A stretch of 49,144 nucleotides of DNA from an uncultured Clostridia bacterium (GTDB lineage: Bacteria > Bacillota > Clostridia > TANB77 > CAG-508). Positions 27,535 through 37,660 of the stretch are shown in pieces. The first letter of the stretch is position 1; each line of letters opens with the position of its first letter. Under the pieces are notes generated by a model. That model saw only the letters and a list, made by a program, of their open reading frames with translations, made no database searches and had not been told where the DNA came from. The stretch is from NCBI GenBank assembly GCA_947629765.1, contig CANREW010000006.1, forward strand, positions 1 through 49,144, read 5' to 3'. A program made the position numbers and the translations under genes.

Positions 27535-29511
27535 ATGGAAGAGTTAGTCGAAAGTATATTGGATTATGTAAGAGCAGATTATACAGATTATGCTGTTATG
27601 ATAAACCGGTGAATGGGGAAGCGGAAAGACATATTTTTGGAATAATAAAGTAAGAAATAAAATAGAGTCTTTGAATTTAAATCGGAAGATCATTTACAAC
27701 AATATATATGTCACTTTACCGGAATATCAAATCTAGAAGAAATAAGCAAAAAGTTATTCATAGAAACTACCCAACTTATGGATAAAAACTTAAAAAAATT
27801 TATGAATGCAAATGGCATAACAAAAATACCAGAATATGCAAAAACTGGAATTGATATGGCTAACCTTTTTGGTGTTACACAAAATGGAGACAGAGTCAAT
27901 TACTCAGACTTTTTCTCAACTGATGATAAAGTATTATGCTTCGACGACCTAGAAAGAGCAAATGTAGATGTTATAGATATTTTAGGATATATCAATAATT
28001 TCGTAGAACATGATCATATAAAAACAATAATTATTTGTAATGAAAAAGAATTATCTACTAAGCTTAAAAGTTCAAACCTAGAAATGAAAACGTTTATTGC
28101 AACATATATACTAGATAGACAAAAAGAATTAACAGAAGTTACAGACAAGCCTATGGTAGAGAAAATTCAAGATACAATAGAATATGTATTTGATAAAGCT
28201 AATGACTATGAAAGAATAAAAGAAAAATTAATAGGTGAAACTTTCGAATATCAACCAAAATTCGATTATATAATTAATGGACTTTTAATGAGATATGAAA
28301 GTAACGAAGACTTGATAAGATTTTTAAGGGAGTCAACTGGACTTATAATAACGACTTTCAATAAGAGTGGAACTAGAAACCTAAGAATATTAAAACACGC
28401 TTTAAATGACTTTAAGAAAATATTTGAAATGGTTAATAATAATTATCCAAATACAAACCATAGAGTGTTACAGACTATGCTAATATTTACAATAGCTGTA
28501 TCATTTGAAATAAAAGCAGGAAAAATAACAAAGGATAAATTTGTAAATATCGCAAACAACGAAGAATATAAGGCTATACTTGTTTCTTCAAGGGTTTTGA
28601 TGGATAATAGACAATTCTATATCAAGGAATTCGATAATACTTATTACTATAATTTTAAGTCAGAATATAGATTCTTCAAATTTATTGAAATGTATGTAAG
28701 AACTAGAATATTTGATATGAAGACATTTAAAAAAGATATGGAAATGATAATAAATACAGTAGATACATCAAATTTACCAGGATATAGAAGACTTTTAACA
28801 GAAGAATATTGGAAAATAGATGATGATGATTTTGATAGAATTATTGATGAAGTCATAGAAGATGTTAAAGCAGGAAAGACAACTCTAATCGAAAATGTAA
28901 AGCTATTTATATATTTTGATTATTTCATAAGAAAAGGCTTAATAAAGTATGATATGAAGACGATCAAAAATATATTTATAAACGGAATGAATATATCTTC
29001 TCTTGTATCAAAGTATTGTGATAATGTGGAAGAAGAACTAGATACAATAGGTATAGCAGAACCAACACCTGATATAGAAGAAATGCTTAAACATTTTCAT
29101 ACACTAAATTCTAAGCTAAAAGATAGGATGTATATAGAAAAAGCAGATTCTATTTTCAAATGTATTCCAATGAAGATGGAAGAATTTTATGAAAGATTTG
29201 ATAGAGAATGTATGAATATACCAATATTCAAATATTATGATGTATATCAAACTTTCCAAAGATTATCTTGTGCAAGTAATGAAGACATAGTAACAATAAA
29301 AGAAAAGCTAATTAACAGAGCAGACCTATATACAAAAGAAATAGAACCTGAAATGAAAAATATTAAGCAATTAAAACAGATAATTGATGATTATGCAAAA
29401 GGAAAGGATAATAGCATAAAACTAGTAATGCTAAAAGACTTTTCAAAAGATCTAGGCAAAATCTTAGACAAATATAAAGGCAGTGTATTTGCTGGAAATA
29501 AAGAAGAATAA
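27535..29511 (+). CDS. KAP-type P-loop NTPase, with three CGG +1 shifts in the first 62 codons
   Basis: Four segments (27535-27606, 27608-27682, 27684-27719, 27721-29511) give a 657-residue protein. The first shift restores Gly of Walker A (MIN|GEWGSGKTYFW), the second gives LNLN|GRSFTTIYM, the third YMSLY|GISNLEE. Walker B is VLCFDDLERA. These features fit the KAP/STAND-like NTPases often found in anti-phage or membrane-associated systems; the long helical C terminus has no domain I recognise. GGAGG precedes the ATG at 27535. It stands alone between comF and an XRE cassette, ending in a terminator. Function unknown; a defence role is inference. Confidence 0.78.
27607..27610 (+). other. CGG +1 frameshift site 13 (CGGT), KAP NTPase
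   Basis: AAC CGG T: skipping C27607 gives Gly (GGT) at the start of Walker A GEWGSGKT. The unshifted next codon is TGA. The preceding codon is AAC. Confidence 0.9.
27683..27686 (+). other. CGG +1 frameshift site 14, KAP NTPase
   Basis: AAT CGG A: skipping C27683 gives Gly in LNLN-G-RSFTTIYM. The preceding codon is AAT. Confidence 0.82.
27720..27723 (+). other. CGG +1 frameshift site 15, KAP NTPase
   Basis: TAC CGG A: skipping C27720 gives Gly in YMSLY-G-ISNLEEI. It returns the gene to its starting phase. The preceding codon is TAC. Confidence 0.85.
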
Positions 29512-29534
29512 AATTTAAGCACAAATTAAAATAT

Positions 29535-29577
29535 AAAGGAATAAGTTAAATTTTATATTTAGCTTATTCCTTTTTTT
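29535..29577. terminator. Terminator between the KAP gene and the leftward XRE gene
   Basis: AAAGGAATAAG (29535-29545) pairs with CTTATTCCTTT (29563-29573), followed by T to 29577. It serves the KAP gene rightward and overlaps the last codons of the leftward regulator. Confidence 0.7.
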
Positions 29578-29789
29578 ATTCTAGGGTATGGTTTTGATTC
29601 ATCTGTTAATCCCAACATGTAATCAATATTTGTGTTAAAAAATATTGCTAATTTTACTAAGGTATCAACAGGAATATTAATTTTTCCAAGCTCATATTTG
29701 CTATAATTTGTTTGTGAAATATTTAACATTTTAGCTACATCTTTTTGATATAAGTCATTATCTTCTCTTAAATCTTTTAATCTAAGCAT
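29559..29789 (-). CDS. XRE-family transcriptional regulator, cassette 1
   Basis: A 76-residue, single-domain helix-turn-helix protein (LRLKDLREDNDLYQKDVAKM, LNISQTNYSKYELGKINIP, then NTNIDYMLGLTD). GGAGGG is 5 bases before the ATG on the minus strand. It is divergent from the variable pilin-like gene at 29973 and separated from it by palindromic operator-like sites, so it probably controls that gene and itself. A second, only distantly related XRE gene has the same position in cassette 2. Confidence 0.88.
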   Translation of the reverse strand: MLRLKDLREDNDLYQKDVAKMLNISQTNYSKYELGKINIPVDTLVKLAIFFNTNIDYMLGLTDESKPYPRIKKGIS

Positions 29790-29838
29790 AAAAACCCTCC
29801 ATTAAAAAATAGAATAAATTCTCTATAACATATTTTAC

Positions 29839-29872
29839 AATAGTTAAAAAATAACTATTGACTTATAGTTAT
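29839..29872. promoter_or_regulatory. Operator-like palindromes between XRE and variable protein genes
   Basis: AATAGTTA (29839-29846), five A, TAACTATT (29852-29859) is a perfect inverted repeat. ATAACTA (29851-29857) also pairs with TAGTTAT (29866-29872). The three half-sites just upstream of the -35 box of the variable gene fit XRE operators. Confidence 0.6.
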
Positions 29873-29875
29873 ATT

Positions 29876-29904
29876 TTGACTATAATAATAATGTAAATTA
29901 TAAT
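29876..29904 (+). promoter_or_regulatory. Sigma-A promoter of variable protein 1
   Basis: TTGACT (29876-29881), a 17-base spacer and TATAAT (29899-29904), directly after the operator palindromes. Confidence 0.6.
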
Positions 29905-29972
29905 ATTTTGACTTATTATGCTAATAATATAAAAAGAATAATTTACGAGAAACAAAAGAAAGGAAGAAAAAC

Positions 29973-31430
29973 ATGGAAAAATTGTTTAACAAAAGAATTA
30001 CAGAAAGATTAAGAGAAAACAAAGGTATTACGTTAATAGCACTCATTATCACAATAATAATCTTAATCATATTAACAGCAGTGACAATAAATAATGTAAT
30101 AGGAACAGACCTAATAGGATTTGCAACAAAGGCAGTAGAGAACTATACAGATGCAGCAAGAGATGAGGCAGACAAAGTAGATAAGCTAGCAGGAACACTT
30201 GATAATCAAGGAGTAGGAGAAGATAGTATCGTAAGAGCAGGACAGATAGTAGAAAAGACAGAAAAAGATAATTATACAGATGCAGACGGAAGAAAAGCAA
30301 CAATACCAGAAGGCTTTAAAGTATCAACAAAATCATCAGAACAATATATAAAAGATGGACTAGTAATACAAGACAACGAGGGAAATGAATTTGTATGGGT
30401 GCCTTGTTATTATGGAGAGACAAAACCAAATGGCACAGCTGAGGATGTACAAGAATATAAAAAGCATGAATATATAGAAAACGATACATGGAAAAAAGAT
30501 AATGCTGCAAACTATACAGATTGGAAAGACGAGGCAACAGAAAATGAAGAAAGCTATGGAAATAAAAGTGTAAAAGAATATGGTGGGTTCTATATTGGAA
30601 GGTATGAAGCAGGATGGGATGAAACAGATACATCAACTTTCGATGGAGATGCACATGATTATATTACTAGTGACGAATCTGAAAGAAAAAAAAAGAATAT
30701 AACAGGCAAAAAACCAATAAGTAAAGCAAATGTATTTGCCTGGAATTTTATAAGCCAACCCAATGCATTAAAAGTAGCAGATAATATGTACAAAGACAGT
30801 AAGGACAGTAAAAATAATAATGTAGGAGTAACAAGTCATTTAGTAGATGGAACAGCATGGGACACAATAACAAATTGGATAGCAACTGATGGAGAGAATA
30901 TAGTAACAGATAGTACACCATATGGCAATTATTTAAATAATAATAGCAATTATACAGGATGGCATGCAGTACATTTATGGGCATGGAGGGTGTCAGATAA
31001 TGACGATGAATCATTAGGTTTTACGCTATATGCAAATAAATTCAAAAATGGATCAATAACATTTCTGGCGAAGCTGTTATCAAATTCTGAATTGAATACA
31101 ATGAAAGACGATTATGCAAATTGGCAATCTAATGCATCAGAATGCAATCTAGAAACGAGAATAGAAATCCCAACAGGAAGTTTTGATAAATTCAAGTTGA
31201 AAAACATATATGACTTAGCAGGAAATATGTATGAATGGACAACAGAGGTACGAAATAGTAAAGAAACAGATGGGCCTGCAACGAGTGGGGATTCGTCCGC
31301 TGTTATTCGTAGCGGCGGCTTTAGTAACAGCGGTGCGATTTTCTCTATTTGCGTGCGCGGGATTGAAACCACTTCTCTTGAATTTGCGAACGTGAGCGTG
31401 TCGTTCCGTGTTGTGCTTTATATAAAATAA
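29973..31430 (+). CDS. Prepilin-like surface protein with hypervariable FGE/C-type-lectin C terminus, copy 1
   Basis: The 485-residue protein starts with a prepilin leader (cleavage G18|I19 in ENKGITLIALIITIIIL; position +5 is Ala, not Glu), followed by a hydrophobic helix. A formylglycine-generating-enzyme/C-type-lectin-like domain follows: FVWVPCYYGE, GGFYIGRYEAGW, NVFAWNFISQ, NIYDLAGNMYEWTTEV. The last 46 codons are of a different base composition and end in an invariant 27-base segment shared with copy 2. This is the layout of diversity-generating-retroelement target proteins. A reverse transcriptase and template repeat are not in the window. GAAAGGAAG precedes the ATG. Confidence 0.8.
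   Translation: MEKLFNKRITERLRENKGITLIALIITIIILIILTAVTINNVIGTDLIGFATKAVENYTDAARDEADKVDKLAGTLDNQGVGEDSIVRAGQIVEKTEKDNYTDADGRKATIPEGFKVSTKSSEQYIKDGLVIQDNEGNEFVWVPCYYGETKPNGTAEDVQEYKKHEYIENDTWKKDNAANYTDWKDEATENEESYGNKSVKEYGGFYIGRYEAGWDETDTSTFDGDAHDYITSDESERKKKNITGKKPISKANVFAWNFISQPNALKVADNMYKDSKDSKNNNVGVTSHLVDGTAWDTITNWIATDGENIVTDSTPYGNYLNNNSNYTGWHAVHLWAWRVSDNDDESLGFTLYANKFKNGSITFLAKLLSNSELNTMKDDYANWQSNASECNLETRIEIPTGSFDKFKLKNIYDLAGNMYEWTTEVRNSKETDGPATSGDSSAVIRSGGFSNSGAIFSICVRGIETTSLEFANVSVSFRVVLYIK
30021..30452 (+). repeat. 432-base direct repeat, copy 1 (N-terminal region of variable protein)
   Basis: Aligns without gaps to 42545-42976 at over 90% identity, covering the prepilin helix and the first part of the lectin-like domain. 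Confidence 0.9.
31293..31430 (+). other. Candidate DGR variable region 1
   Basis: A 111-base core (31293-31403) is followed by 27 bases (31404-31430) identical to copy 2. Against copy 2 the core has no gaps but about 50 substitutions. It is much richer in G and C than the rest of the gene, as expected if adenines of an A-rich template were replaced at random. Confidence 0.65.
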
Positions 31431-31505
31431 CCAAATGTCGTAATTTTGCCTGAAAGTTTATATTCACAAAGAAGATCAAAAAACAATGCTTAATTCCTTA
31501 CAAAA

Positions 31506-31534
31506 TTGACAATTGACATAATAAATAGTATAAT
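31506..31534 (+). promoter_or_regulatory. Sigma-A promoter of the 56-residue protein gene
   Basis: TTGACA (31506-31511), a 17-base spacer and TATAAT (31529-31534). A second TTGACA overlaps the spacer. Confidence 0.65.
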
Positions 31535-31622
31535 TAAATTATAAAAACTTGATATATTTCTTGCGTATTTGCGAGGAATATCCAAGAGAGAGAGGATTCT
31601 TTCAATATTAGGAGGTAACATC

Positions 31623-31793
31623 ATGGAAAACACATCTGTAAGCAAGAAGGAAAATCCTAATCTCTACGTACCGGAATGGTACCGCGAGATGGTAAAGGAA
31701 CTTATGGAGTCCTTTGAAGGAACGAGTACTTCTTCCGATTTTCCGGCAGAAGAATGGGACAAGATCCGAAGGAATGCTCTGTTGATGGGGTAA
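31623..31793 (+). CDS. Small acidic protein of 56 residues, foreign codon use
   Basis: MENTSVSKKENPNLYVPEWY, then an acidic helix (KELMESFEGT, EEWDKIRRNAL). GGAGG lies 7 bases before the ATG, with its own promoter about 90 bases upstream and a terminator-like hairpin just after. The codons (TAC, CCG, ATC, CTG, TCC) are unlike those of neighbours, and the GC content is clearly higher, which suggests transfer. No signal peptide or cysteines. I do not recognise the family. Confidence 0.65.
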   Translation: MENTSVSKKENPNLYVPEWYREMVKELMESFEGTSTSSDFPAEEWDKIRRNALLMG

Positions 31794-31801
31794 CCATCAA
31801 A

Positions 31802-31838
31802 AGCAGAAAAAGTCCAGCATTGCTGGGCTTTTTCTGCT
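31802..31838 (+). terminator. Terminator-like hairpin after the 56-residue protein gene
   Basis: AGCAGAAAAAGTCCAGC pairs with GCTGGGCTTTTTCTGCT (one G-U), 17 bp with a 3-base loop. The T run is within the stem. Confidence 0.65.
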
Positions 31839-31918
31839 GTATAAAATTGATTTAAAATATATGATAAAAAGATACCAAGTTTATTTAAGAATTTTTTATA
31901 TAAATTTGCAATTTTTTG

Positions 31919-31947
31919 TTTACTTTTGTCAAAAGTTAATATACAAT
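31919..31947 (+). promoter_or_regulatory. Sigma-A promoter of the glycosyltransferase gene
   Basis: TTTACT (31919-31924), a 17-base spacer and TACAAT (31942-31947), 37 bases before the ATG. Confidence 0.5.
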
Positions 31948-31983
31948 ATATATGTAAAACTAAAGAAATGAGGAATGTAATTT

Positions 31984-33263
31984 ATGAAAATTTTAATGCT
32001 TACATGGGAATATCCACCAAGGATAGTAGGCGGAATATCTAGAGTTGTATATGATTTATCTTGTAGATTAATAAAAGATGGGCACGAAGTTACAGTTGTA
32101 ACTTATAGGGAAGGAAACTCACCATATTTTGAAGTAGACAAAGGTGTAAAAGTATATAGAGTAGATAACTATATGATAAATCCAAATAACTTTATAGACT
32201 GGATAATGCAACTTAATTTTAAATTAGTTGCAAAAGCTAGTGAAATAATTGCAAAAGAACGGAAAATTTGATGTTATACACGCTCACGACTGGTTAGTCG
32301 CATATTCTGCAAAAGCATTAAAAGACGCATATGATATCCCAATCTGTGCAACAATACACGCAACAGAAAACGGTAGAAATAGCGGTATACATGATGAAAC
32401 ACAAAAATACATAAATGATACAGAATGGATGTTAACTTATGAAGCAACAGAAGTTATAGTAAATAGTAATTACATGAAATGTGAAATGCAAAGATTATTT
32501 GGACTTCCATTTGAAAAGATAAGTGTAATTCCAAATCGGAATAAATATGAATATGTATTCTGGAATAGAAAAAGATTATGATTTTAGAAGAAAATTCGCA
32601 TCAGATAATGAAAAGATAATAATGTGTGCTGGAAGATTAGTATATGAGAAAGGATTCCAATATTTAATATCAGCAGCACCAAAGATTTTGGATGGATACC
32701 ACGATACAAAATTTATAATTGCTGGTAAAGGTGGAATGCTAGACGAATTAAAAGCACAAGCAAATTATCTTGGAATAAGCAATAAAGTATATTTTACAGG
32801 ACAATTGAATTACAAAGATCTATACAAAATGTATAAATCAGCAGATGTTGCAGTATTTCCTAGCACATACGAACCATTTGGACTAGTTGCAATAGAGGCT
32901 ATGTATGCAGGAATACCAACAGTTGTTTCAGATGTAGGAGGCTTAAATGAAATTGTTGAACATAGAGTAGATGGAATGAAGAGCTATGCAGGTAACCCAA
33001 ATTCAATAGCAGACTCAATTTTAGCATTGCTTTATGACCATCAATTAGCTGACAATATTTCAAAAAATGCAAGAGCAAAAGTAAAAAATATATATAATTG
33101 GAATAAAATTGCTCAAGATACACATTTTATATATCAGAAGGCTATATGTCAGACTGTTGCAGAAAGACAAAAACATCAAATCGCACAAGAAAAAGCCGGA
33201 AAGCAAAAGAAAAAGAGCAAAGGTACGCTTATTATGTTTAGAGGAAGAGAAGCTATGGCTTAA
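31984..33263 (+). CDS. GT4-family glycosyltransferase (glycogen-synthase-like), with two CGG +1 shifts
   Basis: Segments 31984-32259, 32261-32536 and 32538-33263 give 425 residues of the GT-B fold. The N terminus MKILMLTWEYPPRIVGGISR carries the donor/acceptor glycine loop. The shifts restore AKE|GKFDVIHAHDWL and KISVIPN|GINMNMYSG, both standard GT4 motifs. The C-terminal domain has CAGRLVYEKGFQYLI, AGKGG and the E-x7-E motif in STYEPFGLVAIEAMYAG. The closest type by eye is starch/glycogen synthase-like GT4, but the sugar donor is not certain. The ATG follows GAGGAAT. Confidence 0.88.
32260..32263 (+). other. CGG +1 frameshift site 16, glycosyltransferase
   Basis: GAA CGG A: skipping C32260 gives Gly in AKE-G-KFDVIHAHDWL. 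The unshifted frame stops two codons later. The preceding codon is GAA. Confidence 0.9.
32537..32540 (+). other. CGG +1 frameshift site 17, glycosyltransferase
   Basis: AAT CGG A: skipping C32537 gives the Gly of the GT4 motif VIPN-G-IN. The preceding codon is AAT. Confidence 0.92.
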
Positions 33264-33314
33264 AGCTAATCTCTTTCAAAGTATATAAAATGTATTGCAA
33301 GGGGATGTTAAAAT

Positions 33315-33650
33315 ATGAACGTATATGATACAGCAAATAGATTAGCAAGTGAACTTAAAAGTTCACAAGAATATTTAGATTATAAAAAGGTAAAAGAAGA
33401 GTTAAACAATAATCCTGAAATTAAAGAAAAGATGGATCAATTTGAAAAAGCAAGATATGAAGTTCAAGTAGAGGCAATAAAAGGACAAGAAGAACAAAAA
33501 GAAAAAGTAGAGCAAATGCAAAAAATATATCTAGACTTAATTCAAAATGATTTAGCAAAAAGATATTTTGAAATTGAACTAAAATTTAACGTATTACTTG
33601 CAGATGTTAATAAAATTATAGCAGAATCAGTTCAAGATGTATTAAATTAA
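33315..33650 (+). CDS. ylbF: YlbF family regulator
   Basis: The 111-residue all-helical protein of the YlbF/YmcA family, which in Bacillus works with RNase Y and other partners in mRNA control, sporulation and competence. Typical pattern: TANRLASELKSSQEYLDYK, NNPEIKEKMDQFEKARYEVQ, and a C-terminal FNVLLADVNKII helix. GGGGATG precedes the ATG. It lies between the glycosyltransferase and recJ, closed by a hairpin. Confidence 0.85.
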   Translation: MNVYDTANRLASELKSSQEYLDYKKVKEELNNNPEIKEKMDQFEKARYEVQVEAIKGQEEQKEKVEQMQKIYLDLIQNDLAKRYFEIELKFNVLLADVNKIIAESVQDVLN

Positions 33651-33664
33651 AACAAAGGGATACA

Positions 33665-33684
33665 CTCCCCAGAAATCTGGGGAG
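33665..33684 (+). terminator. Hairpin between ylbF and recJ
   Basis: CTCCCCAGA (33665-33673), AA, TCTGGGGAG (33676-33684), followed by a T-rich stretch. Probably an attenuating terminator. Confidence 0.6.
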
Positions 33685-33707
33685 CATTATTTATTTAGGA
33701 GAAAAGT

Positions 33708-35395
33708 ATGAACAAAAAATGGCAATATAATGAAATAAATATAGAAAAGGCAAAAGAAATTGCAGAAAAATATAATTTAGGTATTCTTACAGCGAGTGTC
33801 ATAGAGAGTAAAGGTTTGGATGACGAAAAGATAAAAATATTTTTAAATCCAACACGAAAAAACTTTTATGATCCATTTTTATTGCCAAATATGAGTATTG
33901 CAACTGAAAGAATAATAAAAGCAATAAAATCACAAGAAAAAGTAGTTATATTTGGAGATTATGATGTAGACGGAATTACAAGTACCACAGTCTTAAAAAG
34001 ATTTCTAGAAGAAAGAGGTTTAAAACCTCGGATATTATATACCTAATAGATTAAAAGAAGGATATGGTCTAAATAAAGAAGCAATAAAGAAAATAGCAGA
34101 TGAAGGTACAAATTTAATGATAACAGTTGACTGCCGGAATTTCTGGAATAGAAGATGTAGAGTATGCAAATGAACTTGGAATAGATACAATAATAACAGA
34201 CCATCACGAACCATTAGAAATTTTACCAAAAGCAATGGCAGTAATAGATCCAAAGATAAAAGAAAGCAAGTATCCTTTTAATCAACTTGCAGGAGTTGGA
34301 GTTGTATTTAAATTAATTCAGGCTTTATCTAAAGAGTTAGAATTAGAAGAAAAAGAATATTTGAAATATTTAGATTTAGTTTGTCTTGGAACAATATCAG
34401 ATATAGTACCATTAATTGACGAAAATAGAGTTATAGCAAAACTTGGACTAAAACTTATAGAAACTCAAAGAAATCCAGGATTAAAATGTTTAATAGAGTC
34501 ATCAGAATATAAAGATATAAATTCAAATACAATATCTTTTGGAATAGCTCCAAGAGTAAATGCTTGTGGAAGAATGGGCTATGCAGATGAAGCATTAAAG
34601 TTATTTCTTACAAATGATAAATCAGAAATTAAACTTCTTACAGATGAGCTAAATGAATATAATAGACAAAGACAAGATAAAGAAAAGATAATACTAGAAG
34701 AAGCATTAGAAGAAATAAACAAAAATAACGAATTAGATAATGAAATAATTATAGTTTCAAAAGAAAATTGGCATCATGGAGTAATAGGAATAGTTTCTTC
34801 AAAAATAACAGATATGTATTTTAAGCCAAGTATATTGCTATGCGAAGAAAATGGAATCTGCAAAGGTTCTGGAAGGAGTATACCAGGTTTAGACTTACAT
34901 AATACAATATGTCAAAATAGTAAACTTCTAGAAAAGTATGGTGGGCACTCAATGGCAGTTGGTCTAAGCATAAAAAAAGAAAATCTTCCAAAATTTAAAG
35001 AAACTATAAATAAATACATAAAAAATTTGAATATAAAAGAAGCACAACCAATATTAAATATAGATATGGAAGTAAAATTAAAAAATCTTACCATAAAAGA
35101 GATAGAAGAGCTTAAAAAACTAGAACCTTTTGGAGAGGCTAATAAAGTCCCTATATTTTCTATAAAAAATCTTAAAATACAATCAATTAGGTCAATAACA
35201 AATGGAAAGCATTTAAAATTAAGGCTAAGTGATAATAATTTATGTATAGATGCGATAGGATTTAATTTAGGAGAATTAGCAGATCATTATAAGATAGGAG
35301 AAAAGGTTGACATAGTAGGTAATCTTGAAATAAATTCATACAACGGAATGGAGAGTATCCAAGTTAATATGAAAGACATGATGAAATCATTATAA
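33708..35395 (+). CDS. recJ: Single-stranded-DNA exonuclease RecJ, with two CGG +1 shifts
   Basis: 5'-3' exonuclease of recombination and repair. Segments 33708-34028, 34030-34134 and 34136-35395 give 561 residues. DHH phosphoesterase motifs: VVIFGDYDVDG (I), TVDC|GIS (II, at the second shift), ITDHHEP (III). The first shift restores LKP|GYYIPNRLKEGYGLN. Further on: DLVCLGTISDIVPL, then KENWHHGVIGIVSSK and GKGSGRSIPG type DHHA1, and a C-terminal OB region. The order recJ-rel-hydrolase is typical of Bacillota, here without apt or dtd in between. Confidence 0.94.
34029..34032 (+). other. CGG +1 frameshift site 18, recJ
   Basis: CCT CGG A: skipping C34029 gives Gly in LKP-G-YYIPNRLKEGYG. The preceding codon is CCT. 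Confidence 0.92.
34135..34138 (+). other. CGG +1 frameshift site 19, recJ
   Basis: TGC CGG A: skipping C34135 gives Gly of the DHH motif TVDC-G-IS. The preceding codon is TGC. Confidence 0.93.
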
Positions 35396-35413
35396 GGAGA
35401 GTGAAAAAAACTT

Positions 35414-37611
35414 ATGGCAGAAGAAGAGCAAAAGCTTACAATATATGATATAATCAATACCTTAAAAAAGAATAGAAAAAAGGTTAATACAAAGTTAATA
35501 TTAAAAGCATATCATTTTTCAAAGGATAATCATAATGATCAAAAGAGATTATCAGGAGAAGATTATATAATACATCCTTTGAATGTTGCAAATATTTTAT
35601 CTCAAATTAATCTAGATGATGAAACTATTTGTGCTGCACTTCTCCATGATGTTGTAGAAGATACTTCAATTACAAAAGAAGATGTCATAAGAGAATTTGG
35701 CGAAGAAATTGCAAATATGGTAGACCGGAGTTACAAAACTTGGAAAATTACAATATACAACAAGAGAGGAACAACAAGTAGAAAATTACAGAAAAATGTT
35801 TTTAGCAATGGGAAAAGATATAAGGGTTATACTTATAAAACTTGCAGATAGATTGCACAATATGAGAACATTAAAATATCTAACAAGAGATAGACAAATA
35901 GCAAATTCAAAAGAGACAATGGATTTATATGCACCTCTTGCAAATCGTTTAGGTATGTATTCACTAAAATGGGAACTAGAAGATTTGGCATTTAAATATT
36001 TAGAGCCTGAAGAATATAGAGAAATAGTAGAAGGATTAGACGAAAAAAGAGAAGAAAGATTAGCATTTATAGAAAAGATAAAACAGCAAATAGCAAATGA
36101 ACTAAAAATTCAAAGAATAGATGCACAAATAACAGGAAGGGCAAAACATATATATAGTATATATAGAAAAATGCAAAGAGACAATATTACACTAGACCAA
36201 GTATATGATTTATTAGCACTTAGAATAATTGTAAACTCTGTAAAAGACTGCTACGCAGCACTTCGGAGTTGTACACGAACTGTATAACCCAATGCCTGGA
36301 AGATTTAAAGACTATATAGCACTTCCAAAGGCTAATATGTATCAGTCATTACACACAACTTTGATCGGACCAAAGGGAATCCCATTTGAAGTTCAACTTC
36401 GTACTTGGGATATGCATAGAATTGCGGAATTTGGTATCGCTGCGCATTGGGCATATAAAGAAGCAAACAAAACTAAAAAGACAACAGTTATAGTTGAAGA
36501 TGACAAACTTTCTTGGCTTAGAGAAACTTTGGAATGGCAAAAAGATATGCAGAATCCACAAGAATTTTTAAATACTTTAAAGACAGAATTATTTGAAGAT
36601 GAGGTATATGTATTTACAAGAAATGGAGATATAAAAGTTTTACCAAAGGGCTCAACTCCAATAGATTTTGCATATAATGTGCATACAGAAATTGGACATA
36701 GAATGACAGGCGCAAAAATAAATGGAAAAATGATGCCAATTATAACTAAACTAAACAATGGAGATATAGTAGAAATAATAACTACTGATAATCCAAAAGG
36801 GCCAAGTAGAGATTGGCTAAAATTTGTACAAAGTTCTAGTGCAAGAAATAAAATTTTACAATGGTTTAAGAAAGAAGATAGAGAAGAAAACATTGAAAAA
36901 GGAAAAGAAGCACTTCAAAGAGAAATAAAGAGAATAGGAATGACAGAAACAGATCTTTACAAGCAAGAATATGTAAATGCAGCACTAGAAAGATATAAGT
37001 TTAACAGCATTAATGATATGTATGCAGCAGTTGGATTTGGTACAATTTCTGCTGGAAAAATAATATCTAAGTTGTTATTTGAATATAGACAAGAGCATCA
37101 AGAGGAAAATATTGAAGAAAAGATAGAAGAACTTGCTCAAAAGAAAATGATTGCTCCAAAGAGTACAAAATCTGGTGTTATTGTAAAAGGAATAGATAAT
37201 TGTTTAGTTAAATTTTCTAAATGTTGTAATCCAGTTCCAGGAGACGAAATAATAGGATATATAACAAGAGGAAGAGGGGTTTCAATTCATAGAAAAGACT
37301 GTATAAATGTAAAAGATTTATTCCAAGAAGAGGATAGAATAATTGATGTAGAATGGTCTGATACAGAAAAAGCCTCATATAAGGTTGATATTGAGATACA
37401 TTCAAACGATAGAGATGGATTAGTCTCAGATATAGCAAAAGAAATGAACAATGAAAAAGCAACAATGCTTGAAATAAATTCTAAGCTTACAAAAGAAAGA
37501 ATAGTTATAACTAATATAACGCTTGAAGTAGAAAATATTGACGAGTTAAATAAAGCATTAAAAGCATTAAGAAAAATTGATAGCGTTTATGAGGTTAAGA
37601 GAAAGAAATAG
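35414..37611 (+). CDS. rel: Bifunctional (p)ppGpp synthase/hydrolase Rel, with two CGG +1 shifts
   Basis: Stringent-response enzyme. Segments 35414-35725, 35727-36263 and 36265-37611 give 731 residues. HD hydrolase domain with H78-D79 (AALLHDVVEDTS) and the shift NMVD|GVTKLGKL, then KLADRLHNMRTL. Synthetase domain with the shift YAAL|GVVHELYNPMPGRFKDYIA and then FEVQLRTWDMH. TGS domain VYVFTRNGDIKVLPKGST, a zinc-type CCNPVPGD motif and a C-terminal ACT domain. Both catalytic domains depend on the shifts. It lies 18 bases after recJ. Confidence 0.95.
35726..35729 (+). other. CGG +1 frameshift site 20, rel
   Basis: GAC CGG A: skipping C35726 gives Gly in MVD-G-VTKLGKL, universal in Rel proteins. 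The preceding codon is GAC. Confidence 0.93.
36264..36267 (+). other. CGG +1 frameshift site 21, rel
   Basis: CTT CGG A: skipping C36264 gives Gly in YAAL-G-VVHELYNPMPG of the synthetase domain. The preceding codon is CTT. Confidence 0.93.
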
Positions 37612-37660
37612 AATTTGTTCTTGATTTTAGCTTAAAAATAACTAAAAAGAAGGTAATCAA

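Noticed and set aside
27700..27723. A two-base or -1 shift at 27720 in the KAP gene
   Set aside because: It appears so only if the second shift at 27683 is ignored. After that shift the frame reads ATG TCA CTT TAC CGG, and the standard +1 rule applies.
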